From contig CAZUYK010000014.1 of the NCBI GenBank assembly GCA_964624905.1, forward strand, positions 1 through 31,420: DNA of 31,420 nt, given 5' to 3'. Position 1 is the first letter of the stretch. Every line of letters starts with the position of its first letter. Positions 22,657 to 29,786 of the stretch are shown piece by piece. The translations under genes and the position numbers were made by a program. The stretch is from CAZRVH01 sp964624905 (lineage in GTDB: Bacteria > Patescibacteriota > Gracilibacteria > Peribacterales > Peribacteraceae). Below the pieces are notes generated by a model. The model ran no database searches. It had not been told where the DNA came from and saw only the letters and a list, made by a program, of their open reading frames with translations.

Positions 22657-24798
22657 TTACCTCGCCTCTTTCCTGTTGGCGATAAGCTCCCTGGGAAAGC
22701 GCGTCATGCCCTCGGGCCGCAATTCGTGGGCGGATTTCATGAATTCCTTCCACAGCGGCGCAACCACGTTCATGCCGTCCGCAGTCGGTTCCAGCGGCTG
22801 GTTATCGGCGTTGCCCACCCAGATGCCCAGGACGAACTCGGGGGAATACCCCATCGTCCACACGTCACCCGGCCTCAGAAGGCAGCGCTTCTCGGCGAAG
22901 ACATAGGTGACGCACTGGCTGCTCGTTCCCGTCTTCACCGCGGTCTGCAATCCGGGGATCGTCAGGGCCTCGCTCCACCGGGGCATGGGGCGGATGGACG
23001 TGTCGCTCAGGATTCCCGTGAGCCAACGCGCGAAGAGCGGTTCCATGGCCTGGTGTTCCTGCTCGGCCATCTTCGTATCGAGCGGCTTGCCATCGACGGT
23101 CGAGACGCTCTCGATGGTGGACAGCGGCGTGAACGTGCCCGCGTTGGCGAGCGTCAGGTAGCCCTGCACCATTTCGAACAGGGGCGTTTCGGCGGAACCG
23201 ATGGCCAGCGGATAGCCGAAGCGGAACCACTCGTCCTGTTCGATCTTCACGTCCTTCACGTTGCGCGGCGTCACGATGCCCGCGCTGTAGGCCATGTCGA
23301 GCACGGCGTCCTCGCCCCCCGCGAGGAGAAGCGCGCGGATGGCGGGGATGTTGCGCGAAGCGGCGAGCGCATGGCTCACCTGCGTCCAGTCGCGGTAGCC
23401 GCCTTCGTAGTTGCGCGGTTGTTCCCCGCCGAGCGTCAGCGGCGCATCGAGCAGGAAGGTGGTGGGGTTCATGCCGTGCGCGAACGCGTTGGCGTAGACG
23501 AAGGGTTTGAAGCTGGATCCCGGCTGGCGCGGAACCATCGCCATGTCGATCATGGACCCCGGCTCGGTATCGGTGAACGACACGTTGCCGACGTACGCCA
23601 GGACGTGCCCCGTCTTGCGGTCGGCGGCGACAAGCGCGATGTTCTTCGCCCCGTATGTTTCACGGATCTTCTGCGCGTTCTCGGACACGATCTTCTCGGC
23701 CAGTGCCTGGTACGCGGCGTCCAACGTCGTCTTCACGATGCATCCGCCTCCGGCGAGATCGCAGGGCTTGTCCGTTTTGAACACCCCCTGGTTCAGCTGC
23801 TTCTGCACCAGCAGCGAGAAATACGGCATGCCCACCACGCCCGCGCGCCGGCTGAAGACCATGGTTTGCAACTCCTCATTCGCCTTGGCCAGCTCCTCGT
23901 CGGAAATGAAACCCGCGGCGCTCATCGCTTCCAACACCTTGTCCGTTCGGCCGGGAAGGTACAACGGACTTCCCTTCAGGCTGCGGAACGTCCGCCCGAT
24001 GAGCCCCATGTCGATCTGGTCCTCGGGGATCTGGGAAAAATCCGTGACGATCCCCTTGCGGATGGAGTCGATGACGTCGTCGGGCACCTTGGAGTACACA
24101 TGCTGCCCCAGGGGACTGAAGTACGTCGGCTTCTGGATCATCGCGGCCAGGACCGCGGACTGCGCGAGCGTCAGGTCCTTCGCGGAAATCCCGAAGTATG
24201 TCCGCGCGGCTTCTTCCGCGCCGTACATCGTGCCGCCGAACGCGACGTGGTTCAGGTACAGGCCCAGGATACGGTCGCGGCTGGCAGCGTTTTCCAACTT
24301 GCAGGCGAGCATCAGCTCCAGTGCCTTGCGCGTGAAGCTTTTGTCGCCGCGATCCAGCATCAGGTTGCCCACAAGCTGCTGCGTGATGGTGGATGCACCT
24401 TCCGATTTGAAATCGCTCATGTTCGCCATGGCCGCGCGGCTGATGGCGTGCAGGTCGATGCATCCGCGCGCCTCGAAGCGCCTGTCCTCGATCGCGATCA
24501 CCGCCTGCTTGAGATGAAGCGGAAACGACTCGTCGGAGAGTTCGATGCGGTCCTTGTCCACGTAGATACGGCGCAACACGTTCCCGTCCGCATCGGTGAG
24601 CACGACACTCTGGGGAGCGAGGAAACTCTCGGCCGTCACGTCGGGCAGTTCCATCCAAATACCCCGGATCTGCGCCGTGAAAATCGCGCACAAAATGAGG
24701 AAGTTCACAGCAAGCGTGCGACGCAGCAAACGCTGCTTGGGCGTTTTGACCTGCAACGCTTTGGGTAGCGAGAAGATGGCGGGACGTGCGAATGCCAT
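22657..24798 (-). CDS. class A penicillin-binding protein (PBP1-like)
   Basis: A 713-aa bifunctional peptidoglycan synthase. An N-terminal TM helix (about 29-47) is followed by a GT51 glycosyltransferase domain with AIEDRRFEARGCID (catalytic E104) and GASTITQQLVGN (about 134-145). The transpeptidase domain has SSFK (S428 nucleophile, K431), SRN (481-483) and KTGTS (622-626). It polymerises and cross-links cell-wall glycans on the outer face of the membrane. All active-site motifs are intact, and the length is normal for small PBP1A/C types. The start at 24798 is chosen because the alternative ATG at 24810 lies directly against the -10 TATAAA. Both ATGs sit inside a 9-bp palindrome (24791-24811), so expression may be controlled by an operator or mRNA hairpin. 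Confidence 0.93.
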   Translation of the reverse strand: MAFARPAIFSLPKALQVKTPKQRLLRRTLAVNFLILCAIFTAQIRGIWMELPDVTAESFLAPQSVVLTDADGNVLRRIYVDKDRIELSDESFPLHLKQAVIAIEDRRFEARGCIDLHAISRAAMANMSDFKSEGASTITQQLVGNLMLDRGDKSFTRKALELMLACKLENAASRDRILGLYLNHVAFGGTMYGAEEAARTYFGISAKDLTLAQSAVLAAMIQKPTYFSPLGQHVYSKVPDDVIDSIRKGIVTDFSQIPEDQIDMGLIGRTFRSLKGSPLYLPGRTDKVLEAMSAAGFISDEELAKANEELQTMVFSRRAGVVGMPYFSLLVQKQLNQGVFKTDKPCDLAGGGCIVKTTLDAAYQALAEKIVSENAQKIRETYGAKNIALVAADRKTGHVLAYVGNVSFTDTEPGSMIDMAMVPRQPGSSFKPFVYANAFAHGMNPTTFLLDAPLTLGGEQPRNYEGGYRDWTQVSHALAASRNIPAIRALLLAGGEDAVLDMAYSAGIVTPRNVKDVKIEQDEWFRFGYPLAIGSAETPLFEMVQGYLTLANAGTFTPLSTIESVSTVDGKPLDTKMAEQEHQAMEPLFARWLTGILSDTSIRPMPRWSEALTIPGLQTAVKTGTSSQCVTYVFAEKRCLLRPGDVWTMGYSPEFVLGIWVGNADNQPLEPTADGMNVVAPLWKEFMKSAHELRPEGMTRFPRELIANRKEAR

Positions 24799-24811
24799 AA
24801 AGTATGGCATT
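24791..24811. promoter_or_regulatory. palindrome over the PBP start codon and promoter
   Basis: AATGCCATA (24791-24799) and TATGGCATT (24803-24811) form a perfect 9-bp inverted repeat with a 3-nt spacer. It touches the minus-strand -10 TATAAA (24811-24816) and covers both candidate ATGs. A near copy overlaps the antiporter promoter at 26624-26641, which suggests a protein binding site. In RNA it would also sequester the start codon. Confidence 0.5.
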
Positions 24812-24816
24812 TTATA
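24811..24816 (-). promoter_or_regulatory. -10 box of PBP gene
   Basis: TATAAA on the minus strand, 12 nt before the ATG at 24798. No convincing -35 at 17 nt; TTGCCA lies 14 nt upstream. Confidence 0.45.
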
Positions 24817-24853
24817 CTAATTTGTTATTTTGGCAAATATTCGAGATATACCT

Positions 24854-26509
24854 TTAAAACCCCTCCTCGGCCATCAGCACGCATCGCACGGTGCGCAGCT
24901 CCGTGAAGGAGAACTCATCATCCAGCGCTTCCGACACGGGCTTCAGGCGTTCCATGCCGTACTGTTCGAATGCTTCGCGGATGCGCGATGCTTCGGGAAT
25001 CTCATTCAAAAGATAGGACACGGCCAAGCGATCCCCCGCCTTCAGGCATTCTTCTATATAGAGGAGCACGCGATCCGGCTTCACGCCGACGGCACTCGCC
25101 ATCTCGCGAAGCGACGTCGACTTCTCGATGAGTCCGCGGATTTCGCCGACGCGTTGCTCCTTTTTGCCAACCTTAGGCGCTTTCTCTTTTCGCTCCGGCG
25201 CGGACACTTCGCGCACGGTGAAGAAGGGGCGCGGAACGTAGTTTTGGGATTCGATCGACAGGCTGTTGTAGAGTTCGGTGACGAGCGGCTCGGCGCGGAT
25301 GCCGGCGGGACTCCAACGTTCGATGGAAAGCCCCGAGGGCGATCGCACGCGGCTGAGCGCGACGTATGCCTGTCCCGGTTCCCACAGCGCAGAGAGGTCG
25401 ACGGTCATGCGGTCCAGGGACGCGCCCTGCGCCTTGTGGATGGTGGTGGCCCACGCGAGCGACACCGGGAAGTTCCACGCAGCCACGATCTCGTTTCCGT
25501 CTCCGCTGAGGTACGAGAATTTCTCGCGCTTCACCTCGATGAGATCTCCCGTGAGCAAACGGATTTCCAATTCCTCCTCGTCGATGCGCGTCACGTGGCC
25601 CAGGCTGCCGTTGACGTAGAGGCGGCTGTAGGAAGGGTCATTCTTGCGCATCATGACGAGCGCATTGCGCTTGAGGTGCAGCTCTTCGGGGATCGGCATC
25701 GCCTTCTGCGCGTTTTCGAAGTACCGCTCATCGCCTTCGTACACCGTGCGGAAAGAATGAAGGACGGTATCGAGTCCGTTGAGGCGGCGGATGTTGTATT
25801 CGTCGGCCTTCGCGCGGTGGGCGTACAGACGCGTTCCTTCTTCCTGTTCCTCCGTCGCGTCCATGTGCCGGTTCAGGAAATCGCGCACGAGGTCGTTCAC
25901 TTCGCCCTTACGCACGTGGTTGAGTACCGTGAGGAATTCGCTCTCCTTCGTGCGCATTACGGTGGACAGCAACGCGGGTTGGAACTCGCTCATGCGCCAC
26001 ACGTCGTGCAGGAACGCCCAATCCTTCTGCTGGCCCGCGGGCGCGATGGGCGGCAACTGCGCGAAGTCTCCCACCGCGATGATACGCAGTCCGCCCCACG
26101 GCTCGTCCCTGCCGCGCACCTTACGGGCGATCTGTTCCGCGGCGAAGAGCGTCGTGCCCGACAGCATGGATACTTCGTCGATGATAACGCACTGCGCGGC
26201 GAGCAAGCGGTTTACGAGTCCGCGGTTCTTCGTCGCCCGAGCGATGACGGCGTGCAATCCTCCTTCCATGATGCCGAGTCCGAAGAAACTGTGAAACGTG
26301 CGGCCCCCGACAATGACGGCAGCGGCCCCGGTGCTGGCGACGACGGGAAACGCGTCCGCGGCTTTGTCACGCAGGTACCGTTCCAGCAAAAAGCTCTTTC
26401 CTGTTCCGGCGGCTCCGGTGAGAAAGACGTTTCCCTCTCGTTCCAATTTATCCAGTGCGGACGTTTGGCAGGTCGTGAGTTCGCCGATGCCCGGAACCGC
26501 ACTCGTCAT
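24854..26509 (-). CDS. PIF1/RecD-like helicase with C-terminal HTH_40-like domain
   Basis: A 551-aa SF1 helicase. Walker A is GAAGTGKS (32-39), STGAAAVIVGGRTFHSFFG is motif Ia/PIF1 signature, DEVSM (111-115) is Walker B, and GDFAQLPP is motif III. A late TIHKAQGASLDRMTVDLS and YVALSRVRS are motifs V and VI. It should unwind DNA 5' to 3' using ATP, in replication or repair. About 100 C-terminal residues (EIRGLIEKSTSLREMASAVGVKPDRVLLYIEECLKAGD and on) match a helix-turn-helix HTH_40-type module, as found at the ends of some RecQ helicases. The gene is single on the minus strand between the PBP and antiporter genes. A TACACT -10 ends 9 nt before its ATG. Confidence 0.92.
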   Translation of the reverse strand: MTSAVPGIGELTTCQTSALDKLEREGNVFLTGAAGTGKSFLLERYLRDKAADAFPVVASTGAAAVIVGGRTFHSFFGLGIMEGGLHAVIARATKNRGLVNRLLAAQCVIIDEVSMLSGTTLFAAEQIARKVRGRDEPWGGLRIIAVGDFAQLPPIAPAGQQKDWAFLHDVWRMSEFQPALLSTVMRTKESEFLTVLNHVRKGEVNDLVRDFLNRHMDATEEQEEGTRLYAHRAKADEYNIRRLNGLDTVLHSFRTVYEGDERYFENAQKAMPIPEELHLKRNALVMMRKNDPSYSRLYVNGSLGHVTRIDEEELEIRLLTGDLIEVKREKFSYLSGDGNEIVAAWNFPVSLAWATTIHKAQGASLDRMTVDLSALWEPGQAYVALSRVRSPSGLSIERWSPAGIRAEPLVTELYNSLSIESQNYVPRPFFTVREVSAPERKEKAPKVGKKEQRVGEIRGLIEKSTSLREMASAVGVKPDRVLLYIEECLKAGDRLAVSYLLNEIPEASRIREAFEQYGMERLKPVSEALDDEFSFTELRTVRCVLMAEEGF

Positions 26510-26518
26510 GGGACACGA

Positions 26519-26524
26519 AGTGTA
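26519..26524 (-). promoter_or_regulatory. -10 box of helicase gene (leaderless type)
   Basis: Minus-strand TACACT preceded by TGC (extended -10-like, TTGCTACACT), ending 9 nt before the ATG at 26509. Confidence 0.45.
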
Positions 26525-26623
26525 GCAAGAAAGGATGGGAACGCCGCACGAATTACCGAGGAAGCTGGACGCTGGAAAAACGGCGTTCCCATGCCATTCG
26601 ACGCAAAGTACGGTATTTCAAAT

Positions 26624-26644
26624 ATGCCAAAAATATGGTATAAT
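26624..26644 (+). promoter_or_regulatory. antiporter promoter with overlapping palindrome
   Basis: TATAAT (26639-26644) lies 17 nt before the ATG at 26662. It overlaps the right arm of ATGCCA-AAAA-TATGGTAT (26624-26641), nearly the same inverted repeat as at the PBP promoter (24792-24810). The short leader is A-rich (GAAACAAAAAACC). Confidence 0.5.
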
Positions 26645-26661
26645 AAAAGAAACAAAAAACC

Positions 26662-27645
26662 ATGCCATTGTTCTCGCATTTCCTTCTCTTCGGCCTTTCC
26701 GCGGCGGTCATCTGGGGCCTGTCGGGCATGTTGGTCGCGGCGACGGACCGCGTAGCCAAGCGATACCACCGTCCGGGATTCGGCGTGGCTTTCTTCGTAC
26801 TCGGCATCCTTACGTCTATCAGTGAAATCTCCGTCGCCGTGAACGCGAGCATCCAGGGCGTTCCGCAGATCTCCGCCGGAAATCTCATCGGCGGATCCAT
26901 GGTCATCTTCCTGCTGATCATTCCCCTGCTCGCCACGCTCGGCAACGGCATCCCCCTGGGAAAGATCATGTCGACGCGCATGATGGTCCTCGTCTTGGCG
27001 TTCATCCTTCTGCCGTCGCTCCTTATCCTGGACCATTCGGTCAGCAGGAGCGAAGGCGTGATCCTGATCGTCATGTACCTGGCGCTGATGTACGGGATGG
27101 AAAAGAAAAAGCCGGCGGAACAGACAGTGGGAGACGCGGTGCAAAACGTGAAGGAAGAACTCCTGCGAAAACACAAGGCGACGGTGCTCGACATCGCGAA
27201 GATCTCCGTTGCGGCCCTGTTGGTGTTCGCTGCGGGGAAGGTGCTCGTGGACGAGGCTTTGTTCTTCTCGCGCTCGCTGTCGGTTCCTCCGTCCCTCGTG
27301 GGACTCATCCTGTTGTCCATCGGAACCAACGCGCCCGAGCTGACGATCGCCGCACGATGCATCATGAAGAAGAAGACCGACATCGCCTTCGGCGACTACC
27401 TCGGGTCCGCGGCGGCGAACGCGCTCATCATGGGATTCCTGCCGCTCTTCAACGGTCCGTTCCGCGTGGAGCGCAGCGAGTTCATCGCTACCTTCGCGCT
27501 GCTCTGCGTCGGCCTGGTTCTCTTCTTCGTCTTCTCCCGCTCGCATAGCAATCTCTCCCGCAAGGAGGGGGGTATCCTGCTCGGGATCTACGGCATGTTC
27601 ATGGCCATCCAAATATTCAGCGCCGCTCGTTTTGCGTTGAGCTGA
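26662..27645 (+). CDS. Ca2+/cation antiporter family protein (sodium/calcium exchanger)
   Basis: A 327-aa membrane protein with about ten helices arranged as two inverted halves. The alpha repeats are LTSISEISVAVNASIQGVPQ...GNLIGGS in the first half and SIGTNAPELTIAARCI...GDYLGSAAAN in the second. The conserved acidic residues (SE and PE) in each are the ion-binding positions of the CaCA superfamily. A charged loop (about 145-170) divides the halves. It should exchange Ca2+ or a related cation for Na+ or H+ across the cytoplasmic membrane; ion selectivity cannot be read here. It is monocistronic, with a consensus TATAAT and a possible operator shared with the PBP gene, and convergent with the next gene. 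Confidence 0.88.
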   Translation: MPLFSHFLLFGLSAAVIWGLSGMLVAATDRVAKRYHRPGFGVAFFVLGILTSISEISVAVNASIQGVPQISAGNLIGGSMVIFLLIIPLLATLGNGIPLGKIMSTRMMVLVLAFILLPSLLILDHSVSRSEGVILIVMYLALMYGMEKKKPAEQTVGDAVQNVKEELLRKHKATVLDIAKISVAALLVFAAGKVLVDEALFFSRSLSVPPSLVGLILLSIGTNAPELTIAARCIMKKKTDIAFGDYLGSAAANALIMGFLPLFNGPFRVERSEFIATFALLCVGLVLFFVFSRSHSNLSRKEGGILLGIYGMFMAIQIFSAARFALS

Positions 27646-27658
27646 AGATGAAATAACC

Positions 27659-27678
27659 GAACAAATATTGTATTCAAT
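27659..27678. repeat. A/T-rich 20-mer, copy 2
   Basis: GAACAAATATTGTATTCAAT, 19 of 20 bases identical to 20984-21003. It fills the 33-nt gap between two convergent stops (27645 and 27679), so here it cannot be an ordinary operator. It may mark a structural, termination or protein-binding site. Confidence 0.45.
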
Positions 27679-27993
27679 TTAACGCCTGCGACGGGATGTC
27701 GGAACGGGAATCGGAAGATGCCTCCACACAGCCCGCGCGGTTCCCTTGGCGATGGAACCCACGACCCCTGCGGTTCCTTTGAGAGTCTCGGAAGCGACCA
27801 CGCCCGTGACGCGTAACGGCAACGTGAGGATATCCATCGCGGCTTTTCCCGTCGCCTCCCGGATGGACGGAATGGGACTCTTGCCCAAGATGAGGGTATT
27901 CACGAACAGCGAAGACGGCACCGTGAACAGGGCGTTCGCACTGCTGCGCGCCGTTTTTTCGAATTCCGTGCCGATGCGCTTCAGGGCGGACAT
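27679..27993 (-). CDS. small hypothetical basic protein
   Basis: A 104-aa protein with amphipathic or weakly hydrophobic stretches (about 28-36 and 52-88, Gly/Ala/Val-rich, with TAGVVGSIAKGTA) and a strongly basic C-terminus (PTSRRRR). No family recognised; it may associate with membrane. Reality is supported by the best promoter in the window, TTGACA-18-TATAGT, ending 8 nt before its ATG. It lies just downstream of the esterase gene (34-nt gap) but has its own promoter in that gap, whose -35 overlaps the esterase stop. Confidence 0.65.
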   Translation of the reverse strand: MSALKRIGTEFEKTARSSANALFTVPSSLFVNTLILGKSPIPSIREATGKAAMDILTLPLRVTGVVASETLKGTAGVVGSIAKGTARAVWRHLPIPVPTSRRRR

Positions 27994-28001
27994 CGGTTGA
28001 T

Positions 28002-28031
28002 ACTATACAATATAATTAGGAATATTGTCAA
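28002..28031 (-). promoter_or_regulatory. consensus sigma70-type promoter, leaderless
   Basis: On the minus strand, a perfect -35 TTGACA (28031-28026), an 18-nt spacer and TATAGT (28007-28002), with only 8 nt to the ATG at 27993. It is the clearest full promoter in the window and anchors the leaderless reading of the others. Confidence 0.7.
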
Positions 28032-29044
28032 TTATCCTTTCGGAGCTCCCTGCGGAAGAAATCGGCGGTTTTGGACATGAAGTCGTTCCACTGGGGCCCG
28101 AACTCGTGGCCCTCCCCCCGGTACACCGTGTAGTCGATCGTTTTGCCGAGGGACCGAAGTCGTTCGTGCAGACCATCGGACCAGGCGACGGGAACATCCT
28201 TGTCCGCCGTGCCATGGAATAGCGCGATGGGATCGTCGACGTTCGCGAGCTTCGTTGCGTACGAAATGGCGTCCCATCCCGCTTCGTTCTCCGGACGCGT
28301 CTTCAATGCGTCGAGCGTTTCCCGCGCAGTATCCTTGGAATCCGCGCGCCAGCGGAGGAAATTCTGCCACGCATCCCCGTTGACCGGCGCGTACAGGACG
28401 ATGGCGTCGACAAGATCCGGACGTGATACGGCGACGTTCATGGTCACGCCGCCTCCCATGGAATGCCCGAGCATGCCGACCTTCGTCGCGTCGACGTTCG
28501 GCAGGCGCGCGGCCCGCACCGCGAGGACCGCGTTCGCGCTGTCCATGCTGTAGCCGATGGCGCCGTCCGCGATATCGGTGGGATCCGGATTGGGATCGGA
28601 CGGACCGTGACCGCGGTAATCCGTGTGCAGCACGGCGAACCCCTGTCGCGCCAGGTAATCCTGCTCGCGTTTCAATCCCCTACCCTGCGTGTAGACCTTC
28701 GGGTCGATGTAGCCGTGATTCAGGATGAGGAGCGGGAACGGACCCGTACCCTTCGGGATGTTCATGATGCCCGAGACCTTCGTCTTGTTGCTGTAGTAGT
28801 AAACGGAGTAGCGCGTATATGACGCGTTATCCGCCAGCACCTTCTCCAGCGTAAGTCCGGTGCCGGAGAGGAGCATCGTGGAGAAGTGATCCAGGGAAAA
28901 TTCGGACGGGACCGCCTCCAACTCGCGCGAGTCTGCCACCGGCGGAATCGACGGGCGCAGTGCGTCGCCGTCGGATTGCTTCGGCAAATCGACAGGTACG
29001 CACGCAACCAGCAACAGCACGATGGGAAGGATGATCTTCTTCAT
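28028..29044 (-). CDS. alpha/beta-hydrolase lipoprotein (S9-like esterase/peptidase)
   Basis: A 338-aa exported hydrolase. The signal MKKIILPIVLLLVAC places the lipid-modified Cys at residue 15. The catalytic domain has LNHGY (oxyanion region), TDYRGHGPSD, the nucleophile elbow GHSMGG (S195), D283 in FHGTADKDVPV and H313 in GEGHEF, the Ser-Asp-His triad of prolyl-oligopeptidase/dienelactone-hydrolase-like enzymes. It should cleave esters or peptides at the cell surface; the substrate is unknown. The ATG at 29044 is 4 nt after the TspO stop, so the two form an operon. A longer upstream frame overlaps TspO and is rejected. Confidence 0.9.
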   Translation of the reverse strand: MKKIILPIVLLLVACVPVDLPKQSDGDALRPSIPPVADSRELEAVPSEFSLDHFSTMLLSGTGLTLEKVLADNASYTRYSVYYYSNKTKVSGIMNIPKGTGPFPLLILNHGYIDPKVYTQGRGLKREQDYLARQGFAVLHTDYRGHGPSDPNPDPTDIADGAIGYSMDSANAVLAVRAARLPNVDATKVGMLGHSMGGGVTMNVAVSRPDLVDAIVLYAPVNGDAWQNFLRWRADSKDTARETLDALKTRPENEAGWDAISYATKLANVDDPIALFHGTADKDVPVAWSDGLHERLRSLGKTIDYTVYRGEGHEFGPQWNDFMSKTADFFRRELRKDN

Positions 29045-29048
29045 GGCG

Positions 29049-29516
29049 TCAGGGACGGTTCGCTTGCCACACCGTAAACGTAAGGAAGCTCGCGAAGAGC
29101 ACCCACGCCGCGTATGGCACCAGGAGCATGGCACCCAGGTAAGAAAAAGGAAGCAGGAGGAAGATGAGCGCGATGACCGACAGCTCCAGGACGAGCGACT
29201 CCGCGAATGCGCCCCCGATGGAGTGCCAGGCAAAGAAGATGACGGACCAGAGGATATTCAGGGCCGCATTGATGAGGAACGCCGCAACGATCACCGCCTT
29301 CCAAGGCTCCGGAACTTCCGCGTACCAGAAAAGGAAGGCGGACGCGCCCGAGAGGATGTAAATCAGCGTCCATACGGAACCGATGAAGGCTCCCGGCGGC
29401 GTCCACGGCGGAACGGACAGGCGGCGGTACCACTTCATTCCCTCGGCCGTCACCTTGCCCCCCAACCCCGCAACCACAAGAAGCACGAGCACGATGACGA
29501 TCACGGCGTGGAGCAT
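29049..29516 (-). CDS. tspO: TspO/MBR family membrane protein
   Basis: A five-helix membrane protein of 155 aa from the ATG at 29516 (in-frame ATGs at 29528, 29543 and 29552 would lengthen it to 167 aa at most). It has the family hallmarks KWYRRLSVPPWTPPGAFIGSVWTLIYILSGASAFLF, ALNILWSVIFFAWHSIG and WVLFASFLTFTVWQAN. TspO proteins bind porphyrins and related tetrapyrroles and act in stress or transport regulation; some degrade porphyrins in light. The shorter start is preferred because TATGAT (29524-29529) ends 7 nt upstream, matching the leaderless pattern, and because helix 1 then begins at once. The esterase gene follows after 4 nt. Confidence 0.9.
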   Translation of the reverse strand: MLHAVIVIVLVLLVVAGLGGKVTAEGMKWYRRLSVPPWTPPGAFIGSVWTLIYILSGASAFLFWYAEVPEPWKAVIVAAFLINAALNILWSVIFFAWHSIGGAFAESLVLELSVIALIFLLLPFSYLGAMLLVPYAAWVLFASFLTFTVWQANRP

Positions 29517-29523
29517 GAACCGA

Positions 29524-29529
29524 ATCATA
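29524..29529 (-). promoter_or_regulatory. -10 box of tspO (leaderless type)
   Basis: Minus-strand TATGAT ends 7 nt before the ATG at 29516. No recognisable -35. If real, it excludes the longer tspO starts. Confidence 0.35.
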
Positions 29530-29566
29530 ACACCTGAGTTCATCCGCCACATATCATTTCCCCGAC

Positions 29567-29599
29567 AAAAAAAGAACGCCCCCCTGTGCGGAGAGGCGT
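29567..29599 (-). terminator. rho-independent terminator of the Lys-rich peptide gene
   Basis: On the minus strand, ACGCC...GGCGT (29599-29576, inner CC/GG pairs) is followed by TCTTTTTTTG (T-run at 29573-29567). A second small hairpin, GTGAC-AGA-GTCAC (29611-29623), lies between it and the stop codon. It lies 27 nt after the stop. Confidence 0.8.
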
Positions 29600-29626
29600 A
29601 TCCTTTTCGTGTGACAGAGTCACCGA

Positions 29627-29725
29627 TTACCTTTTTTTCTTCTTCTTGGTTGCAGACTTCTTTGCAACCTTCTTCTTCGCGACCTTCTTCTTGGTCGTCT
29701 TCTTGGCCTTCTTCTTAGCTGCCAT
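29627..29725 (-). CDS. Lys-rich histone-H1-like peptide
   Basis: A 32-aa peptide from ATG 29725, made almost only of K, A, T, V and S in repeats of the type KKKVAKK, ending KKKKKR. This matches the lysine/alanine-rich tails of bacterial H1-like proteins (Hc1/AlgP-like), expected to bind DNA or RNA nonspecifically. It has its own promoter (TTCACA-17-TACAAT), a C/U-rich leader and a strong terminator, all of which indicate a real, independently and probably highly expressed gene. An upstream in-frame extension to 29956 is unlikely because it crosses the promoter and an A/T-rich noncoding stretch. A nucleoid role is inference. Confidence 0.75.
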   Translation of the reverse strand: MAAKKKAKKTTKKKVAKKKVAKKSATKKKKKR

Positions 29726-29746
29726 GATGAAGTTGGGGAAATAAAT

Positions 29747-29760
29747 AATTGGTTCCAATT
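29747..29760. promoter_or_regulatory. 14-bp palindrome at the divergent promoter region
   Basis: AATTGG-TT-CCAATT is a perfect inverted repeat just downstream of the minus-strand -10 of the Lys-rich peptide gene. It also overlaps the -35 of a possible plus-strand promoter. Candidate operator. Confidence 0.4.
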
Positions 29761-29786
29761 GTATAAAAAATATATTCCACTGTGAA
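29758..29786 (-). promoter_or_regulatory. promoter of the Lys-rich peptide gene
   Basis: Minus-strand TTCACA (29786-29781), 17-nt spacer, TACAAT (29763-29758). The predicted start near 29750 gives a leader of about 25 nt ending TTTATTTCCCCAACTTCATC before the ATG at 29725. Confidence 0.5.

Noticed and set aside
22726..26755. Plus-strand open frames of over 600 codons across the PBP and helicase genes
   Set aside because: They are mirror frames of G+C-rich genes; products are His/Arg/Glu-rich with no motifs, while the minus frames have intact active sites.
26506..27612. Minus-strand 368-codon frame antisense to the antiporter
   Set aside because: Charged low-complexity product; the plus strand encodes both CaCA alpha repeats.
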